Source: Brachycybe producta (taxonomy: Eukaryota > Arthropoda > Diplopoda > Playtdesmida > Andrognathidae). From it: 64,000 nucleotides of DNA. The stretch is from the NCBI GenBank assembly GCA_036925085.1, contig JAUPFP010000009.1:5752233-5816232 (forward strand), given 5' to 3'. The translations under genes and the position numbers were made by a program. The notes under the pieces are model-generated. The model had not been told where the DNA came from. It searched no databases and saw nothing but the letters and a program-made list of their open reading frames with translations. Each line of letters starts with the position of its first letter. Position 1 is the stretch's first letter. Shown here in pieces: positions 33,206-45,105 of the stretch.

Positions 33206-33415
33206 GGTGCGTTTTTGAGGTGCAAAGAGGGCGCATTTTTAAGGTGCAAAGAGGGCGCATTTTTAAGGTGCAAAGAGGGCGCATTTTTGAGGTGCAAAGA
33301 GGGCGCATTTTGGAGGTGCAAAGAGAGCGCATTTTTGAGGTGCAAAGAGAGCACATTTTTGAGGTGCAAAGAGGGGCGCATTTTGGAAATGAAAAAAGGG
33401 CGCATTTTTAAGGTG
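33206..33415 (+). repeat. 24-bp minisatellite, about nine copies
   Basis: Unit GAGGTGCAAAGAGGGCGCAT then TTTT, with A/G and single-base variants. As 24 is a multiple of three and the unit lacks stops, several frames stay open on both strands; none looks like a real protein. It lies beside GCAAGGGCGTAGCTGGGG (33140), a likely DNA-element end. Confidence 0.88.
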
Positions 33416-33561
33416 CAAATAGTGTGCGAAATAATCGTTGAATGTGGAAACCCGTGCTTTAGGCCCAAATTCAAGACAGAAACTTTTAAACATTTTAAGT
33501 TTTATCTTTTTGAACCCTCTGAACATTTTTCTAGCATAGAAAATCCTTATTTTATTATTAC

Positions 33562-33871
33562 TAGGCTCGGATTTTTATGAAAATATCAAGTAAATGTTTC
33601 CCAATTTGTGGCTCACAAGAGCCCATTATGAAGTATTCCTCATCTTTAGTGCATTTGCATTTGTGCTTTTATCAATCAAAAACATTGGTTAGAGGCTAGA
33701 ATTCTAGATGACAACTGATAGTAAGCAAACATCTAGCCTTTAACAAGGGTTTTTGAATAGAATAAACACAATTGTAGTTGCTCTAATGGTGATGATTACT
33801 TCACAATTTGCTCTAGGGCCACAGAGTGAGAAACATTTGTTGAATATTGCATACAAAAATCCGAGCTCTTA
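33562..33871. mobile_element. hAT-type MITE (TAGGCTCGG)
   Basis: TAGGCTCGGATTTTTATG and inverse ending CCGAGCTCTTA. Flanks ATTACTAC-like: ATTATTAC (33554-33561) and TTTATTAC (33872-33879), an 8-bp duplication with one change. Same family as 18706-18992. Confidence 0.8.
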
Positions 33872-34913
33872 TTTATTACTCTTAAAAACGATTTCTGTTT
33901 TGGAACTAACCCTGCTCAGAGGTCAAGTGTCAAGTTATCCTCTTGAATTTGTGCCCATATTAGGCCTATCTCAAAATAAAAATGAAACAAATTTATTTTT
34001 TTCTCCAAACTTTAATAAAAAGTTAATTTTGAAAGTTATCACCATGTAACTAACTCCTTTTAAGCCCACTCATTAACTCTTCTAGTTTTTAATCAACTTT
34101 TAAATTTTTTTAAAATTAAATTTCTAATTTGTTCTAATTGGAACTTTATTCAGCGCCACCGTTATATGAGGACACCATTTATAGTCATGTTTTCAAGAAA
34201 ATGTCATTCTGAAAACATGGCTATAAACGCTGGTTTTTACTCTCTTCCAATTTTTTAAGAGGGAGAGGGATAAAGGGAGGCGTGGAAAGTGTTATTATTC
34301 ACCTGTGCCCTACTTTCGTCCCTACCCCTTGGGCCCCTTTTCTCAACATTCCAACTATTTACCCCCCTTTTCCTTTCACCTTCTAATAACAATAACAACA
34401 ACAAAACCTAACTGTTTTTCACCCATTAGAAATGAATTACCGGGTCAGATCTAAATTGTCCACATGGCTTCTTTTATATTGAGGTCATTGACCTCATCTC
34501 GTGTCATTCAAAAAAACAAGCGTTGCCATGACAACCGCATAAACACTTGAACATTTCTTACGTAGGGATATGACGTCATATAAGATTTTGCCCAAAACTG
34601 CGCTAGTGACGTCAGGCACCCTTTAGGTCTTAAATTACGAGCCCTTGACAACTCAATTTTGCACGTGCTGCTGCATCACTCCATAGAGGCAATGTTAAAC
34701 GAAATTCTATGTTTCCAAAAACTTTTTTTGTTGTTTTGGGGACTACAGAAGTGTAATTTGTTTTTATTTTGTTGAAAATTACGTTATTTAAGGGCAGCCT
34801 CCCCCTCCTTAACAGTATATCTTGGACAGGTCATTCGAGGATCCTCCATCAAAATGTGATAGATTAACAGGGTCGCCCTAGTAGAGGCTGCAGTGTACAA
34901 AATTTCAGCTCTC
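33872..34913. other. Non-coding; one hairpin
   Basis: Hairpin arms TATAGTCATGTTTTCA (34180-34195) and TGAAAACATGGCTATA (34210-34225) with one mismatch. TGACGTCA-like sites near 34570 and 34607. No gene seen. Confidence 0.45.
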
Positions 34914-34916
34914 TTA

Positions 34917-35222
34917 TACCTAGTAAACACACCTGATAATTTAAATGCATTTAAATAATAAACGTGTTCTACAGAGCCCTGTGAAGGCCATACAAACAAT
35001 ATGTCAAATTCAATTTATTCGGTTAATAATCTGAAAATATTGAGTTAATACTTAAATATAAATATATAAACTATTGATAAAATATTGATTTAGTATTTCA
35101 ATTTTAAAATATTAATAATTAAAGTCAATTTTTACTTTTTGTTCATGTCCTTAACTGGATTCCGTATAATTCACCTAAACACATTTAATTTGAATTCATT
35201 TAACTCATGTGTGTACAAGGTA
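34917..35222 (+). mobile_element. TTA-flanked MITE family T
   Basis: TACCTAGTAAACACACCTGA to TGTGTACAAGGTA, flanked by TTA (34914-34916, 35223-35225). 306 bp. Confidence 0.82.
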
Positions 35223-35225
35223 TTA

Positions 35226-36289
35226 GGTTATGGGGGGAAGTTGATTAAATTAAGGAGAAATACATTTACAAGTCCACACAAACTGGACAGCAGTCATCAT
35301 GTCAACTTAAATAAAAGCTTGTAATAAAAAACAGTAATTAATTAATTAATGTATATTTGCTTTTAATTGCCATTTAAGTTTGATGATGAGCTTAAAAAGG
35401 TGATGGAGGAGGAGGAGGAAGGGGAGATAAAAATGAAAAGTGAAAATCAGTTTCGATTTATTTTATTTTCAGATAAAATTGTTTATTTGGTTCACAACTG
35501 AATTTCGAGATTGTTGTTCTGATTTAAATGATTTCTTATTTTTTTTTTTTAAAAAAAATGAGTGAACACTTTTTGTTGTTGATTGCAATTAAGAAAAAAA
35601 AAGAGAGAAAGAAATGAAACCTGAAACATGCAACAGTTGAATTACCTTTAAGATATTATTATTATTAATATAACATTTATGAAGAAAAGAGGGAGGAGGT
35701 CTTCTTAATAAAAATTTGGCAAGTTAAGTTAAGAAAAATATAGTTAATATATGAGAGAGGTGTTATTATAATTAATACTTGTTTATTAACCATAGAAGGT
35801 GGTGGGCCAAGTAAGTAACAAAAAATTATGAGGGGGGGGGGGTGTGTCCCAATTTTCTCCTCAGAATATATGATGATAGAACTGACATCATGAAACACTT
35901 ATTAATATGTTAATTGTTATTGTTTAATCCTATCTTTTTTTTTAAAAAAAGTTGTTTTATTTTTTTTTTATTTTTGGTTGCTAACTGAGTTTTAAAAATT
36001 TCGGTCAGAAAAACAACATTTGAAATGAGGTGACTTTTTTATTATTTTAATTAGGAATTGTCAAAAAAAAATAAGTGAAATTGTTTTTTTACTTAAATGA
36101 AATGAAATCGATTTCTGGTTTTTGTTTAATAATAATAAAAAAATATCTTTTGATAAGATTAGAATAAAAATTTGAAAATGAGCTAAACGTCGGTAAAATA
36201 ACAGCTAAACTACTACTACACAGAAGCAACATTTTGTAATTAGATAAATTGGAAAACAGCTAATTTAAAAAAAAAAAATTGCTCGCATT
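35226..36289. other. AT-rich non-coding
   Basis: A GGAGGAGGA run near 35405, ATT runs near 35656, and a G run near 35833. No gene seen. Confidence 0.4.
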
Positions 36290-36640
36290 TAGTGCCATCT
36301 GGTGGGACAAACGCAAATTGAATATCTATAAAGCCACCTTAAGACGCAAACTGGACAATTAACTAAATTGTTCAAGAGCAAAGAGCTATTACAAGAGAGG
36401 AATGTCTAGGATGTTACGGGACTCAAGCCTAAACTCTCTTTGTTTTGGACGGGAAATCACCTTTGGCTTACAATTACAATTACAAAAAAATATTCTGCAA
36501 GCAGGCTGGTTGGCCCTATGGCAGAGAGATCTTAAAATCCAAGTGCTGCATGATTAGAGAGCGTGTTGATATTTTAGACCTGATTCCAGACTTGGTGCCA
36601 GGGGCTGTTCTCCTAGATCTCATAGGTGCAGAGTAAAAAA
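36290..36640. mobile_element. Family P end, then a repeat holding a LINE-B 3' end
   Basis: GAATATCTATAAAGCCACCT then TAAG ends near 36335. 36410-36470 (GTTACGGGACTCAAGCC, TTGTTTTGGACGGGAAATC) and 36575-36640 (CCAGACTTGGTGCCAG) resemble 53095-53215. Between them 36473-36560 is the complement of the LINE-B end, with its ACAATTACAATTACA tail. Confidence 0.5.
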
Positions 36641-37270
36641 AATGAATAAAAAGGGGAGATTATTTAATGCAACTCAGGGAATAGTTAAGACATGGTAAAT
36701 GGACCACGAGTTGCTTGAGACACGGGTCTTTATTATACCTTGGGCCTGTGTCCAACTGTGCGGTGTACTCACGCACAAGAGGCCGTGCCTCAACAGGTTT
36801 CCATTCACCCTTTAGGTCTCCTTGACCTAAGGAAATGGGTTTGGAACGGGAGAACACTTGGTGCCGGACCCCCAAGGCACAAAGGGAAAAAATACAGGGT
36901 GTCACAGGAAGCTGTACAGTAACTGAACTCTACTACAAGCACTAAATTGTAAAAGAGCTAATCTGGACAAGAGCTAAGCTTGAGATCGCTTTGTCCTCCA
37001 GGTGCAAAAAACATAAAATTGCGAGATCAGACGGGTTTCGAATTGAAGGATGAATTAAATTCGTACAAACAAAAGATTTCTATTTTCCTTACAAGGAATT
37101 TAATCCGATCGATGGTTATTTTTTTTATATATATATATGTATATAATTTCTAATTGAAATGGGATCTAAGTGAATTAAATTGTTTTTACTTTTTTTCAAA
37201 TTCTTTTGTTGTTTACTCACCTGTGATTCTCTTTTTCTTCATTGCTGTCTCACATCAAATCACCACTCAA
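36641..37270. other. Non-coding, possible decayed repeat
   Basis: 36700-36910 is less AT-rich (CTTGGTGCCGGACCCCCAAG hairpin-like at about 36858), but no recognisable coding sequence. A short ATATAT run at 37125-37138. Confidence 0.4.
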
Positions 37271-37274
37271 CTGC

Positions 37275-37460
37275 TTCATTTGCTCTTCTAGTTTTCAAAA
37301 CACTTTCAGAAAAGTTTAGTTTAAAAGAAATTGACATGAAAATTCCTTCAAATGATTCATTTACTCTTATAGTTTTTTTTAAAAAAAAAATACCTGAAAA
37401 TCCAAATAAGTGATTAGTTTTTTACTCTTCTAGTTTCTAAAAAAAAAACACTTTCAATTT
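37275..37460. mobile_element. Foldback family M fragments
   Basis: CTCTTCTAGTTTTCAAAACA near 37284, a second variant near 37370 and CTCTTCTAGTTTCTAAAA near 37426. Confidence 0.5.
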
Positions 37461-37783
37461 GTTGTTGATGTTGCCACCAAAGTGTGTTCTCTATTCTGAT
37501 TGTTCTTTCTATTCATTTGCATATTTTTTTTGCAATGATGATGATGATGACTGCTTATAATAATTTCTCGATTTATTAATTAATGATTGTAAAGCTATGG
37601 TCTATTGAAGCAAATCGATAAAAATCCAATTATTCCTTCTATTCATCATCTTATAACAATAAACGATTTTTTTTTTCTTCTTCTTCTTCAATCAGATTAA
37701 ATTGGGAACTCAACTTAATATTCATTCAGTGTTCAGCGCCTTGTAATTAATTTTGCTATTCTAGTTCAATGTAGAAAAATTGT

Positions 37784-37787
<4 letters not shown>

Positions 37788-37821
<34 letters not shown>
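37788..37821. repeat. (CT)n microsatellite
   Basis: Uninterrupted CTCTCT run. 37461-38560 otherwise shows no gene; (GAT)n at 38482-38510. Confidence 0.85.
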
Positions 37822-37826
<5 letters not shown>

Positions 37827-38481
37827 GTTTCTTTCTCTCTATCTTTCTTTCTAGTCAGGACATTTACCTTTTTCTTAATAGGCTTTCATCCCTACTAATT
37901 TGCATAACTAGAGCAATAGACCAATAAAGTAAAAGAAGTAAGAAGACATTACCAGATAATTGTAAAACCATACATTTAAAAATACATTATTATTATTTTT
38001 TTGTAATATCCTAACTTGACCACGCCACAGATTAATAATGAGAGAAAAATATTTTTTAAAAAAAGCAGCTCATAAATTAGAATAGAGAAAAATTTATTAC
38101 CATTAATGTCATATGATCCCATTTATGTAATTCATTTTTAGCTTACTTTAAAAAAATTGCAATTTCTAGTTTTGATATAAGGTGAAAAACCTTCTCCCAA
38201 AAAAATAAGATCTAATATCAGAGATCCCCCTCCCCACCCCAGCCCACCGTACCCACTTAGAGATCGAAATGGGATGGAAGATACAGGTGGCATGCAGAGC
38301 TCCGCGGATTAAGGTATACAAATGCCCCTGGGGAAAATAGGAAAATATGCTCTCGATAAAGGGTTAGGGCTTACTGACTTATGGTGCATTTCTAATATAT
38401 TACAGAACATGCCCCTTTTTTCAATATGCCCCTGGCATTTGCCCACTTTACACAAACTCTTAATCCAACTCTCTGGTGGCA

Positions 38482-38513
<32 letters not shown>

Positions 38514-38569
38514 ATGCAATGAAACTAAATCGGAACTTTTGCAAGCAGCCCAGAGGGCCTGTTGCAAAA

Positions 38570-38862
38570 GCAGGGATGTAGCTGGGAAAGGGGGGGGGGG
38601 GGGTGCAACATTAAGAGAGCATTAATTAGAGAAATATTAAATTTAAAAAAATGCACTTAATAACTTCAAGTCTTTATATAAGGCTATGCTAGGATGCTGG
38701 TTTCACCTTTGAATTCTAGCCTCTAACCAGGTTCTGCAAGAGAAAAACGCAATTTTTCGTTTACTTATGAATTTCTATTTTTGGAGGAAAAAAAATGTTT
38801 AGGGGGCGCACTTGAGATTTTTGCTCCCGGGCACCAAAAACCTAGCTACCACCACTCTCCAA
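38570..38862. mobile_element. Probable DNA element with GTAGCT ends
   Basis: CAGGGATGTAGCTGGGAAAG at the left and, inverted, GGTAGCTAGGTTTTTGGTGC at the right, with a G run (38590-38603) and GGGGGCGCAC inside. No clean target duplication seen. Confidence 0.45.
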
Positions 38863-39201
38863 AATGTAACAATTTGTTGAAGATTATCTGAAAAACAAAT
38901 AAATACATTGTGAAAAATAGCTCAATTTTAAATACACAGTGTAATACAATTATTTAAATTCTGATAATTTATTTTTGTTGACAGATTTTTAGTTAAAATT
39001 CCTTTTTTTTTTTCCCAGTCTCTTTTTTCTAATTGAGTTTAATAACCCGATTTTAATTTTTAAAAAAACAACAACAGAAAACTCTTCTTCCAAAAAATAT
39101 AATTTGTATTGGTTTTTTTTTTTGCTTTTGAATGTTGCAAAGTTTTAATAGATTTTAAAGTAATCGTTACCATGATTTTGCAATGCGTGACTATCACTAT
39201 C

Positions 39202-39206
<5 letters not shown>

Positions 39207-39244
<38 letters not shown>
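39207..39244. repeat. (TA)n microsatellite
   Basis: Pure TA repeats. Confidence 0.9.
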
Positions 39245-39246
<2 letters not shown>

Positions 39247-39591
39247 TAATGTCTTATTTTTTTTTGTGGACATGATTTGAAAATACAATTAAAAATAAAA
39301 CATGTCTTGAAAGTTGAAATTGGAATATATGTTAAAAAAATATAAAAAAGAAGAACCTAAAAACGTCTCCTCGTTTTCTCTCATTTGAAAGAATGAACCC
39401 ATCAAGTCTGATTAATGACTGATTTAATTGTAGGAAAGAAGACAAAAGTTTGATTTATAATAATCAGGTTTTAAGATATAATCTACACGTCAATTTGGTC
39501 ACATTTAGGATTTTTTTTTATTATGAACAGCTGATTTGCGAAATCTGGTTATTTTCTGTGTTTTTTTTTTTTTTTTCAGAAAAGCAACACT

Positions 39592-40451
39592 TAAGGTGGC
39601 TGAATAGACATTTATTTTGTTTTTGTCCCTTATGATGTCACCACTGCAGTGGCTATTATTTCAGGAATTAAAATGGGAATAAATTAGCATGCCGAAAAAA
39701 TGACCAAAGCCTTGCTCCTTTCGGCAGTTTACACACAAATGATATTACATTACTTTACGACTTATTAAATATAAATCTTCGTATGGGAAAAAAACACGGG
39801 CATTCAAAGAATTTTTTGGTCTTTTTTTTCCAAAATGTTATTAGACAATGGAATTCTCTTCCAGTTGAACAATGATGTCTTGTTATACCTGAATAACAAT
39901 CATTTGTGATCGGGAGCAATCATCTCTCCTGCCACATGGCTTTTAAGCGGATTGCAGGTGTACTGAGTTGAATTGAATTGAATTATGTTTTATAGGAGGG
40001 TCTCGTCCCTCCACCTATTTTAGAAAATTGTCTTTTTCAAGCGAACTTTTTTTCAGGAGAAACATATTATAAAAAAATTCAGAGTGTTCTAGAAACTAGA
40101 ATAGTTGGTGATAATGCTAAAAAAATTTCATGATATTTTTTTAAAATAAACTTTTTATGGCGGCAGGTTTGAAAAAAGAGCAAAAAATAAGTTTTTCATG
40201 AAATGTCAATGAAAAAAAAAACCTAAAAACGGGTCATTTTTCAAATTGAACTATAAAATTGTTTATTTTTTTAAGATATTGCCATGAAAAAACTGAGCTT
40301 ATTTTTTACCATTCTAGTTTTGAAAACATTTTTTCATAATGTTGTTTCTAAACTTGCATCTAAGTATTCCAAAAACATACATGGAGCCACTACAGTGGCG
40401 CCATTCGAAGTGACTACGTTAACAAAAAACAATATCTATTCAGCCACCTTA
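39592..40451. mobile_element. Family P element (TTAA ends) with nested LINE-A end
   Basis: TTAAGGTGGCTGAATAGACA at the left and, inverted, AATATCTATTCAGCCACC then TTAA at the right. CCACTGCAGTGGCT near 39640 mirrors AGCCACTACAGTGG near 40384. If TTAA is the target, this looks piggyBac-like. Inside are a LINE-A 3' end (about 39830-39985) and family-M sequence (40085-40330). No transposase found. Confidence 0.6.
39830..39985 (+). pseudogene. LINE-A 3' end, truncated
   Basis: CAATGGAATTCTCTTCCAG, CTGCCACATGGCTTTTAAGC and GATTGCAGGTGTACTGAGTT followed by a GAATT tail, as in the copies ending near 20372 and 43281. Confidence 0.65.
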
Positions 40452-40955
40452 ATAAGTACCTTCATGTTGAGTTTGAAAATAGCCTAACTTTAAGCAGATG
40501 ACATTTTTTTGTCTATAAAAATTAAAAAGTTTATAATGAAATAAAACACAAAATTTCTTTATAAAACAATCTTTTATATCCAGATTCCAAAAGAGGATGA
40601 ACAGAATAAAAAAGAAGCCATTTTTATTATAAGTAATAAAAATAGAAAGTAGAAAATACAATGGCTGACATTTCGAATACCTTTGTATTCATCTTCAGAG
40701 TCTAAACATAAAAAGACCAAATGGGCAAAAATAGATTTATACAAGATCCAAAAAGAAAAATTTTGAAAGTAAACAGTGATCATACCAAAATTTTGAAGTA
40801 ACTTCATTTAAGAAGAAAACACCAATATATACATCAATAAAAATATATTTATATTATAAATTGAATAAAAATTTAAAAAAATCTTCTGAAAAACAAAAGG
40901 CAATAGTGAAGAGACTATCTGTCATATTTCATATTAAAAAAATTCTAATAATACA

Positions 40956-40956
<1 letters not shown>

Positions 40957-40990
<34 letters not shown>

Positions 40991-40995
40991 GAGAG

Positions 40996-41046
<51 letters not shown>
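40957..41046. repeat. (GA)n microsatellite
   Basis: GA repeats with A-rich interruptions. Confidence 0.88.
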
Positions 41047-41050
<4 letters not shown>

Positions 41051-41214
41051 AAGATATATAAACGAAATCTAAAAATGTAGAAATTTTTTTAAAGGAAAAT
41101 GAAATTATTAAATAATTATTAATTTAGTCAAATTCCATTCTTATATATTTAAATGGTTTTTTTTTCTTCTACCTATTTATATACATATTGAATTATTTTT
41201 TTTATTTATAATGA

Positions 41215-41355
41215 AAGATGTCAACATGACAAACCTTTAGCTGATTCAGCTACTATTCTAGTTTCTAACACTTTCAGTTTCTTTTTAATTTTGCTCTTCT
41301 GAAAAAAACAGACTAAGCAAGAGTTCAAAAATCAGCTGTTCATAAACCATCTTAA
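41215..41355. mobile_element. Foldback family M, right arm
   Basis: CTATTCTAGTTTCTAACACT, GCTCTTCTGAAAAAAACAGA, AAATCAGCTGTTCATAAACC and ATCTTAA. Confidence 0.65.
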
Positions 41356-41499
41356 GCAAAATTCACACAAAAAACTCATTTCATTTCTCTAAATATTTAT
41401 TTATTATTCGAATTACTTCATCTTCAACCAAAAAAAAAACACCAGCGAAGAGCGTATCTTCTGTATTTCTAGTAGATCTTCCTTATTATTATACTTTGT

Positions 41500-41500
41500 A

Positions 41501-41549
<49 letters not shown>

Positions 41550-41562
41550 TAATAATAATGCT
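41500..41562. repeat. (TAA)n microsatellite
   Basis: TAA/ATA repeat run. Confidence 0.88.
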
Positions 41563-41837
41563 AATGACAGACCTACTTATTTCGGAACACGTTACACAAC
41601 TCAATTGTATCATCATTTAAACTAGGTTTCTCCATGAATATACATATATTTTTTATGTACAGCAATTCGCAAAACATCAAAAACCTTTCTTAAGTTTTCA
41701 TGAAAAACATTTAAACACTTCCCAATTAATTAATTGGTCTCTACATTAAAAAGATTTAACCCTTTAGCTACTGTGTGTGTGTGTGTGTGGATTTTTTGCT
41801 TAAAAACATTTCTCAGATCTACATTTTTTCTTTCTTC

Positions 41838-41990
41838 CTTAAGGTGGTTTTTAAAGTTTAAACGACTCTTGAAGGGAAAACTATAGAAAGTGTTTAAAAG
41901 CTAGAATGGTAGCTGAATTACACATGTTGAATTTTATGTTGATTTCTTTCGGAATAAATTTTTCATAGACAAAAATCTTTAAAGTTTGGT
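41838..41990. mobile_element. Foldback family M, left arm
   Basis: TTAAGGTGGTTTTTAAAGTT, then GTTTAAAAGCTAGAATGGTA and TTGATTTCTTTCGGAATAAA. Confidence 0.6.
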
Positions 41991-42168
41991 TATTTGGAAG
42001 GAACCATATAACAAAAATAGCAAAGCCAATCAAAAGGCTGCAGTTCGTACATAACACTTCGAAATATTGTAAAAAAAATGTAAAAAAGGATCTGTTATTT
42101 TACTCTTGTCAGACCACTATTAGAATATTGTTCACCAATTTGGAATCCTTTTAGAGTTAATCAAAGGC

Positions 42169-42365
42169 TGGCCCTAGACGTAACGTTTAGCTGCGCAAAT
42201 TGAACTGCACATGTCTACCGTTCTATGCCGCACTGTTCGTAGTGATATCACTAATTCAGTTTTTGATGTCATTAGTTCAAATAGTGATATCATCAAATCA
42301 CTAATTCAAAATATTTTTGACACAGTGTGACATAGAATGGTAGACATGTGCAGTTAACCTTGCAA
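42169..42365. mobile_element. Small foldback element (GTCTACC family), second copy
   Basis: GGCCCTAGACGTAACGTTTA then GCACATGTCTACCGTTCTAT, inverted at the right as ATAGAATGGTAGACATGTGC. The centre holds AGTGATATCACTAATTCA and its inverse. Confidence 0.65.
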
Positions 42366-42370
42366 AGTTA

Positions 42371-42789
42371 TGGGACATTCACACTAGGCTGGTTGCTGCT
42401 GGCTGGTTGTAGCCTGCTAGCAGCATAGTGTGAACTGCTACCAGCAGCTGCTTTCTCTAGCAGGCTAATGATTTTAACAGTGGCTGGTGAAGTTGAACAT
42501 GTCCAACTTTAGCAGCTACCAGCTGGTCATGTGACTTCTCTTCCTGCTGCTACCAGTGTGCTACCAGTCAGTGTCACTAGTAGTGGCACTAGTGGGTATT
42601 TGAAACTCCACTGCTTGGGTTGGTTGTTGTTAGATTTTGTGTTTTTGCAAGACGGTGATTGGATGACTTGCACTGCTAATACCAGCAGTGATTGGACAAG
42701 TGTGAACCCAAAGCAGCTGCTGCTTGCTGTTGCTGCTAATAGCCAGCAGCAACCAGCTGCTTGTAAACCAGCCTAGTGTGAATGCACCT
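42371..42789. mobile_element. TTA-flanked MITE with CATTCACACTAGGCTGG ends
   Basis: TGGGACATTCACACTAGGCT at the left, inverse AGGTGCATTCACACTAGGCT at the right, TTA on both sides (42368-42370, 42790-42792). The interior is rich in CTGCTGG/CCAGCAG inverted repeats. Harbinger-like by target and end. Confidence 0.78.
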
Positions 42790-43284
42790 TTAGGCGTTAT
42801 GTCTATTAAGAGCCGAATACATGAAATAGGTACAGCATTAGGGCTACAAGATTTGTTAGATGGTAAATATATTTTGACAGTGTCACCCTCGTGCTTGGTG
42901 AACTTCAGTGGGAATCACTAGCAAACCATAAAGCTGAGCAAAGCAAAGCCTTGCCTTTCTCGAAAGCTTGCTAGCTCCAGAAAACAGAGCATTGTTAGAT
43001 GGAATTCTTTCTAGAAACCCTCGTATAAGTAGACATGGCCATTTGAAGAGCCCTTATCAAAGAAATAAGCGCCATAACTGATGCCATACTTGTGGTCTTT
43101 CTTTCCAAATGTATTTAGACTATGAAATTCTCTTCCAGCACAGAGTTCTGTTTTAGGGCGAATCCAATTTAACAATGATTTGTCTAAACATTGTCTAAAT
43201 TACATCCAATTATGATTGGTAATTATCTCCTCTGCCACGTGGCTCTCGAGCTGATTGCAGGTGTACCAATTTGAATTGAAAACT

Positions 43285-43730
43285 CACATTTTGAAAGATA
43301 TTTTAATGTGTGAGAAATCACCACCTTCAGTGATTGAGCTACATGTACTCTTCTAGTTTCTAAAACACATTCAAGTTTCTCTTCATGTTGCACCTGAAAG
43401 TGAGAAGAATAATTCATAAATAAGAGGTGTTTATACTTTAAAACAGCCTTAAGAAAAATGTGTTTTAGATGCTAGAAGGGTAACTTCAGTCACTTACCTG
43501 TATTTTCATGTTAATCTTTCAAAATAAGCTTTGTTTGCGAGTTTGAAGTTAAGCATTGCGATATATGTATTTTTTTCTCTGTAAAAAGTTTCATTTTGAA
43601 AGATATCAACTTACTATTAGGTGATACCGCTATAGTTCAAATTTCTAAACACACTTCTTCTTAGTATTGTTGCTACTGAAATTCACAAGAGTTCATAAAT
43701 CAGTTTCTAGTTTTTCTAAAACTCATCTAA
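43285..43730. mobile_element. Foldback family M copies
   Basis: Right arm 43290-43445 (CTCTTCTAGTTTCTAAAACA, GCACCTGAAAGTGAGAAGAA), then 43455-43720 starting GTGTTTTAGATGCTAGAAGG. Confidence 0.6.
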
Positions 43731-45105
43731 TAAAGAATCATATAAGAAATATGATTTTTATGACCATGTTTCTAAGCCAAATTTAATCTTTTCAAAACTT
43801 GTTTTTATTTTATTAAAAAAAGATAATTGAACAAATGATATTAAAAGGTAGTCTATATAATGAAAAGATTTAATTAAAATTTCTTTCATGACTCGTTTTT
43901 TGTTTGTTTGTTCACACAAATCGCTTTATTTGTTATTTCTAAGTGTAACTTTTAAAAGTTTGTCGGATTAGAAAACAACAACATACTTTTCTATAATTAG
44001 TGTGACAAGCATCAAACATAGTTTTTTTTTTAAAAAATGGTCATTACGTGTTTAGTGATGCTAATACTTTTCAGATATAAATCATTATCAAAAGGAAAAT
44101 TTCAGTTATTCTGCAGACTCGCTAGTCAATTTGCAAAAATTATTACATAGTATATGGCCATGTTTCCATTAGGTCAAAATAACCAGTGAAAATGAATTCA
44201 ATTTTTAAAAAAATATTATCAGGTTAGGGGGCGCTTATACAGTGCGTTTCATATACCGTATATAGATGCACCCCAGAAATTAGTTATAACTCGAGTTACA
44301 CCGGAGTTACACGGATTCACCTGAAATTTTTAACTTAAAAAGAGTATGTTATATTATAAACTTTCTGCTAGGTAATTTTTTTTTCTTAAAAAGGTAAAAA
44401 TTTAAAAAAAAATTTAAAACTGAAAAATTTCAGTTTCATGATTATAGATGCACTAATGAACTTTTCAATTGTATTAATTTATTGTGACGAAATAACATGC
44501 TGAACACAACAGTAACATTAAAATTAATAAGGCATACAACTGTCCTGATGTTTTATAACTTAAAACATACTTTTCTACATACTTTAAGCAATATTTATAA
44601 GCAAAGTTACAGAAACTCTTCTCCGAAGCAGCTAAAATGGCACTTTTCCTTTTGGGATGAATGCTGGCCGCTGTCTTCACATTATAACGGGATTTCTGAA
44701 GCCACAGCGATGCGAGCCGTTGCTCTTTGTGCATTCCGATGAAAAAATGTGTATGGTCCTCCTTTCAGAAGTGGAGGAAGAGGAAAAAATTGCAAAGAAT
44801 AAAGAACATACTGGGTTCATCAAATAAATCCCATTGTTCCTCCTATCTCTTTTCCCCTTGGGAAGCTGTACGGTTCTGTTCGGCTTCCACAATCCAAACC
44901 GAGCCTATTCCGTCCGAGCCTAGTGTAGGTCGACCTATTCGATTTTTTAGTTTTTATTTCATTTGGCATTTTCCTTTCCGAATCTGGCCAGTCTAGTATG
45001 AGGCAACCTTTAGTAGGAAAGAAATAGTTGTGTCCGATTGCACCCATTGTAATGGGTGCATTGTTTTTTCTTTATTCTCTATAATGTTGGAACTGAACAC
45101 TTGAA
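43731..45105. other. Non-coding; possible decayed DNA element
   Basis: 44240-44340 has GAGTTACACCGGAGTTACACGG-like doublets. 44600-45010 is less AT-rich, but its short frames show no convincing transposase motif. No gene called. Confidence 0.4.

Larger units (their letters stand above)
42005..43281 (+). pseudogene. LINE-A (CR1/L2-like) 3' part, split by two MITEs
   Basis: 42080-42165 translates to YFTLVRPLLEYCSPIWNPF, a textbook non-LTR polymerase thumb-region motif. After the two insertions (42169-42789), the sequence resumes and gives FPNVFRLWNSLP near 43105-43140, the usual end of such ORFs. It closes with GATTGCAGGTGTACCAATTT and a GAATT-like tail. Frameshifts and stops make it dead. Confidence 0.75.

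Noticed and set aside
33113-33580. 155-codon frame and overlapping frames on both strands
   Set aside because: Open only because the 24-bp minisatellite unit is a multiple of three and lacks stops.
44474-44892. Two minus-strand frames that could be a transposase remnant
   Set aside because: A vague likeness to Harbinger-encoded proteins, but no catalytic motif or continuous homology that I can support.
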